DNA from: Streptomyces sp. ISL-98
GTDB lineage: Bacteria; Actinomycetota; Actinomycetes; Streptomycetales; Streptomycetaceae
Direction of reading: 5' to 3'
Length of the DNA stretch: 64,000 bases
Assembly: GCF_018614055.1 (NCBI RefSeq)
Contig: NZ_JAGGPB010000003.1
Coordinates: forward strand, 16,567 to 80,566
Shown: positions 63,901-64,000 of the stretch, piece after piece
Layout: every line of letters starts with the position of its first letter
Numbering within the stretch: the stretch's first letter is position 1
Notes under the pieces: generated by a model
The model's input: only the letters and a program-made list of their open reading frames with translations
Told to the model about the DNA's origin: nothing
Databases searched by the model: none
Made by a program: the position numbers and the translations under genes

Positions 63901-64000
63901 GTTCTGCATGCGTGCAGGGCAAGTGGTCAGGGAAGCGAGAAATCGCTGATAGAGTCGGAAAGCGCCGAAAGGCAAGGTCACTCCAACGGCCACTGGAAAC
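63901..64000 (+). promoter_or_regulatory. Probable promoter and leader of a rightward rRNA operon
   Basis: The end of the window reads CTGATAGAGTCGGAAAGC and then CGCCGAAAGGCAAGG. Streptomyces 16S leaders have very similar text (GATAGAGTCGGAAAC, CGAAGGGAAGC). TAGAGT at 63950-63955 would be the -10. No 16S sequence itself is inside the window. The stretch 63765-63900 between this and the crr promoter contains no ORF. Confidence 0.65.

Overview
The window is high-GC actinobacterial DNA that is almost certainly Streptomyces. Third codon positions are nearly all G/C, GTG and TTG starts are common, and many genes overlap their upstream neighbour by ATGA or GTGA. Marker genes are rbpA with a sigma-R type promoter, a Ppm1-type polyprenol-phosphate mannosyltransferase, a four-gene conservon, and crr-ptsI behind a DasR-like operator. 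From memory this order matches the S. coelicolor region from SCO1390 (crr) and SCO1391 (ptsI) to SCO1421 (rbpA) and SCO1423 (ppm1). It therefore looks like conserved core chromosome. I see no insertion sequence, CRISPR array, tRNA or prophage.

Layout. 1-217 is the start of a P-loop kinase cut by the left edge. 418-1788 is a Tat-exported C39-like peptidase, followed by a DUF6230/DUF6114/membrane-protein operon facing a TetR regulator. 5143-12142 holds mostly single genes: acyl-CoA dehydrogenase, a DUF7064-like protein, a phosphotransferase, an Lrp regulator, an amidohydrolase and two or three small proteins. 12693-19291 is a housekeeping block: ppm1, fxsA, rbpA, an Atg22-like MFS transporter, GDPD, and a YczE/MocR divergent pair. 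19344-27091 has an FtsK-like protein with an altered Walker A, ankyrin and HEAT proteins, and a coupled cassette of two glycosyltransferases and an SGNH hydrolase. 27088-35982 carries two different 5-oxoproline systems, convergent, one of them facing a GntR regulator across a strong inverted repeat.

36040-44068 is the most unusual part. It is an operon for a kleisin-like protein, a small unknown, a winged-helix protein and a 1723-residue SMC-like ATPase. This is the gene order of Wadjet JetABC or MksFEB, but no JetD nuclease is visible and the SMC-like Walker B reads D-N instead of D-E. 45203-49405 is the conservon cvnABCD. 49503-51830 is glpFK. 52142-53796 is a thiolase/OB-fold pair under a palindrome. 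53846-58158 holds DUF962, VanX, Nudix and GH31 genes. 58379-61342 holds acetoacetyl-CoA synthetase and a conserved unknown. 61412-63612 is ptsI and crr. The final ~100 bases look like the promoter and leader of a rightward rRNA operon whose 16S gene lies outside the window.

Functional links visible in the sequence are these. PxpA, PxpB, PxpC, a YcsI-like protein and an MFS porter form one putative pyroglutamate uptake and cleavage operon. Crr and PtsI are the general PTS components under likely GlcNAc-responsive control. RbpA and the rrn leader are both growth and transcription functions. CvnA-D form one sensor/G-protein-like unit. All functional statements rest on reading motifs by eye; no database search was run.
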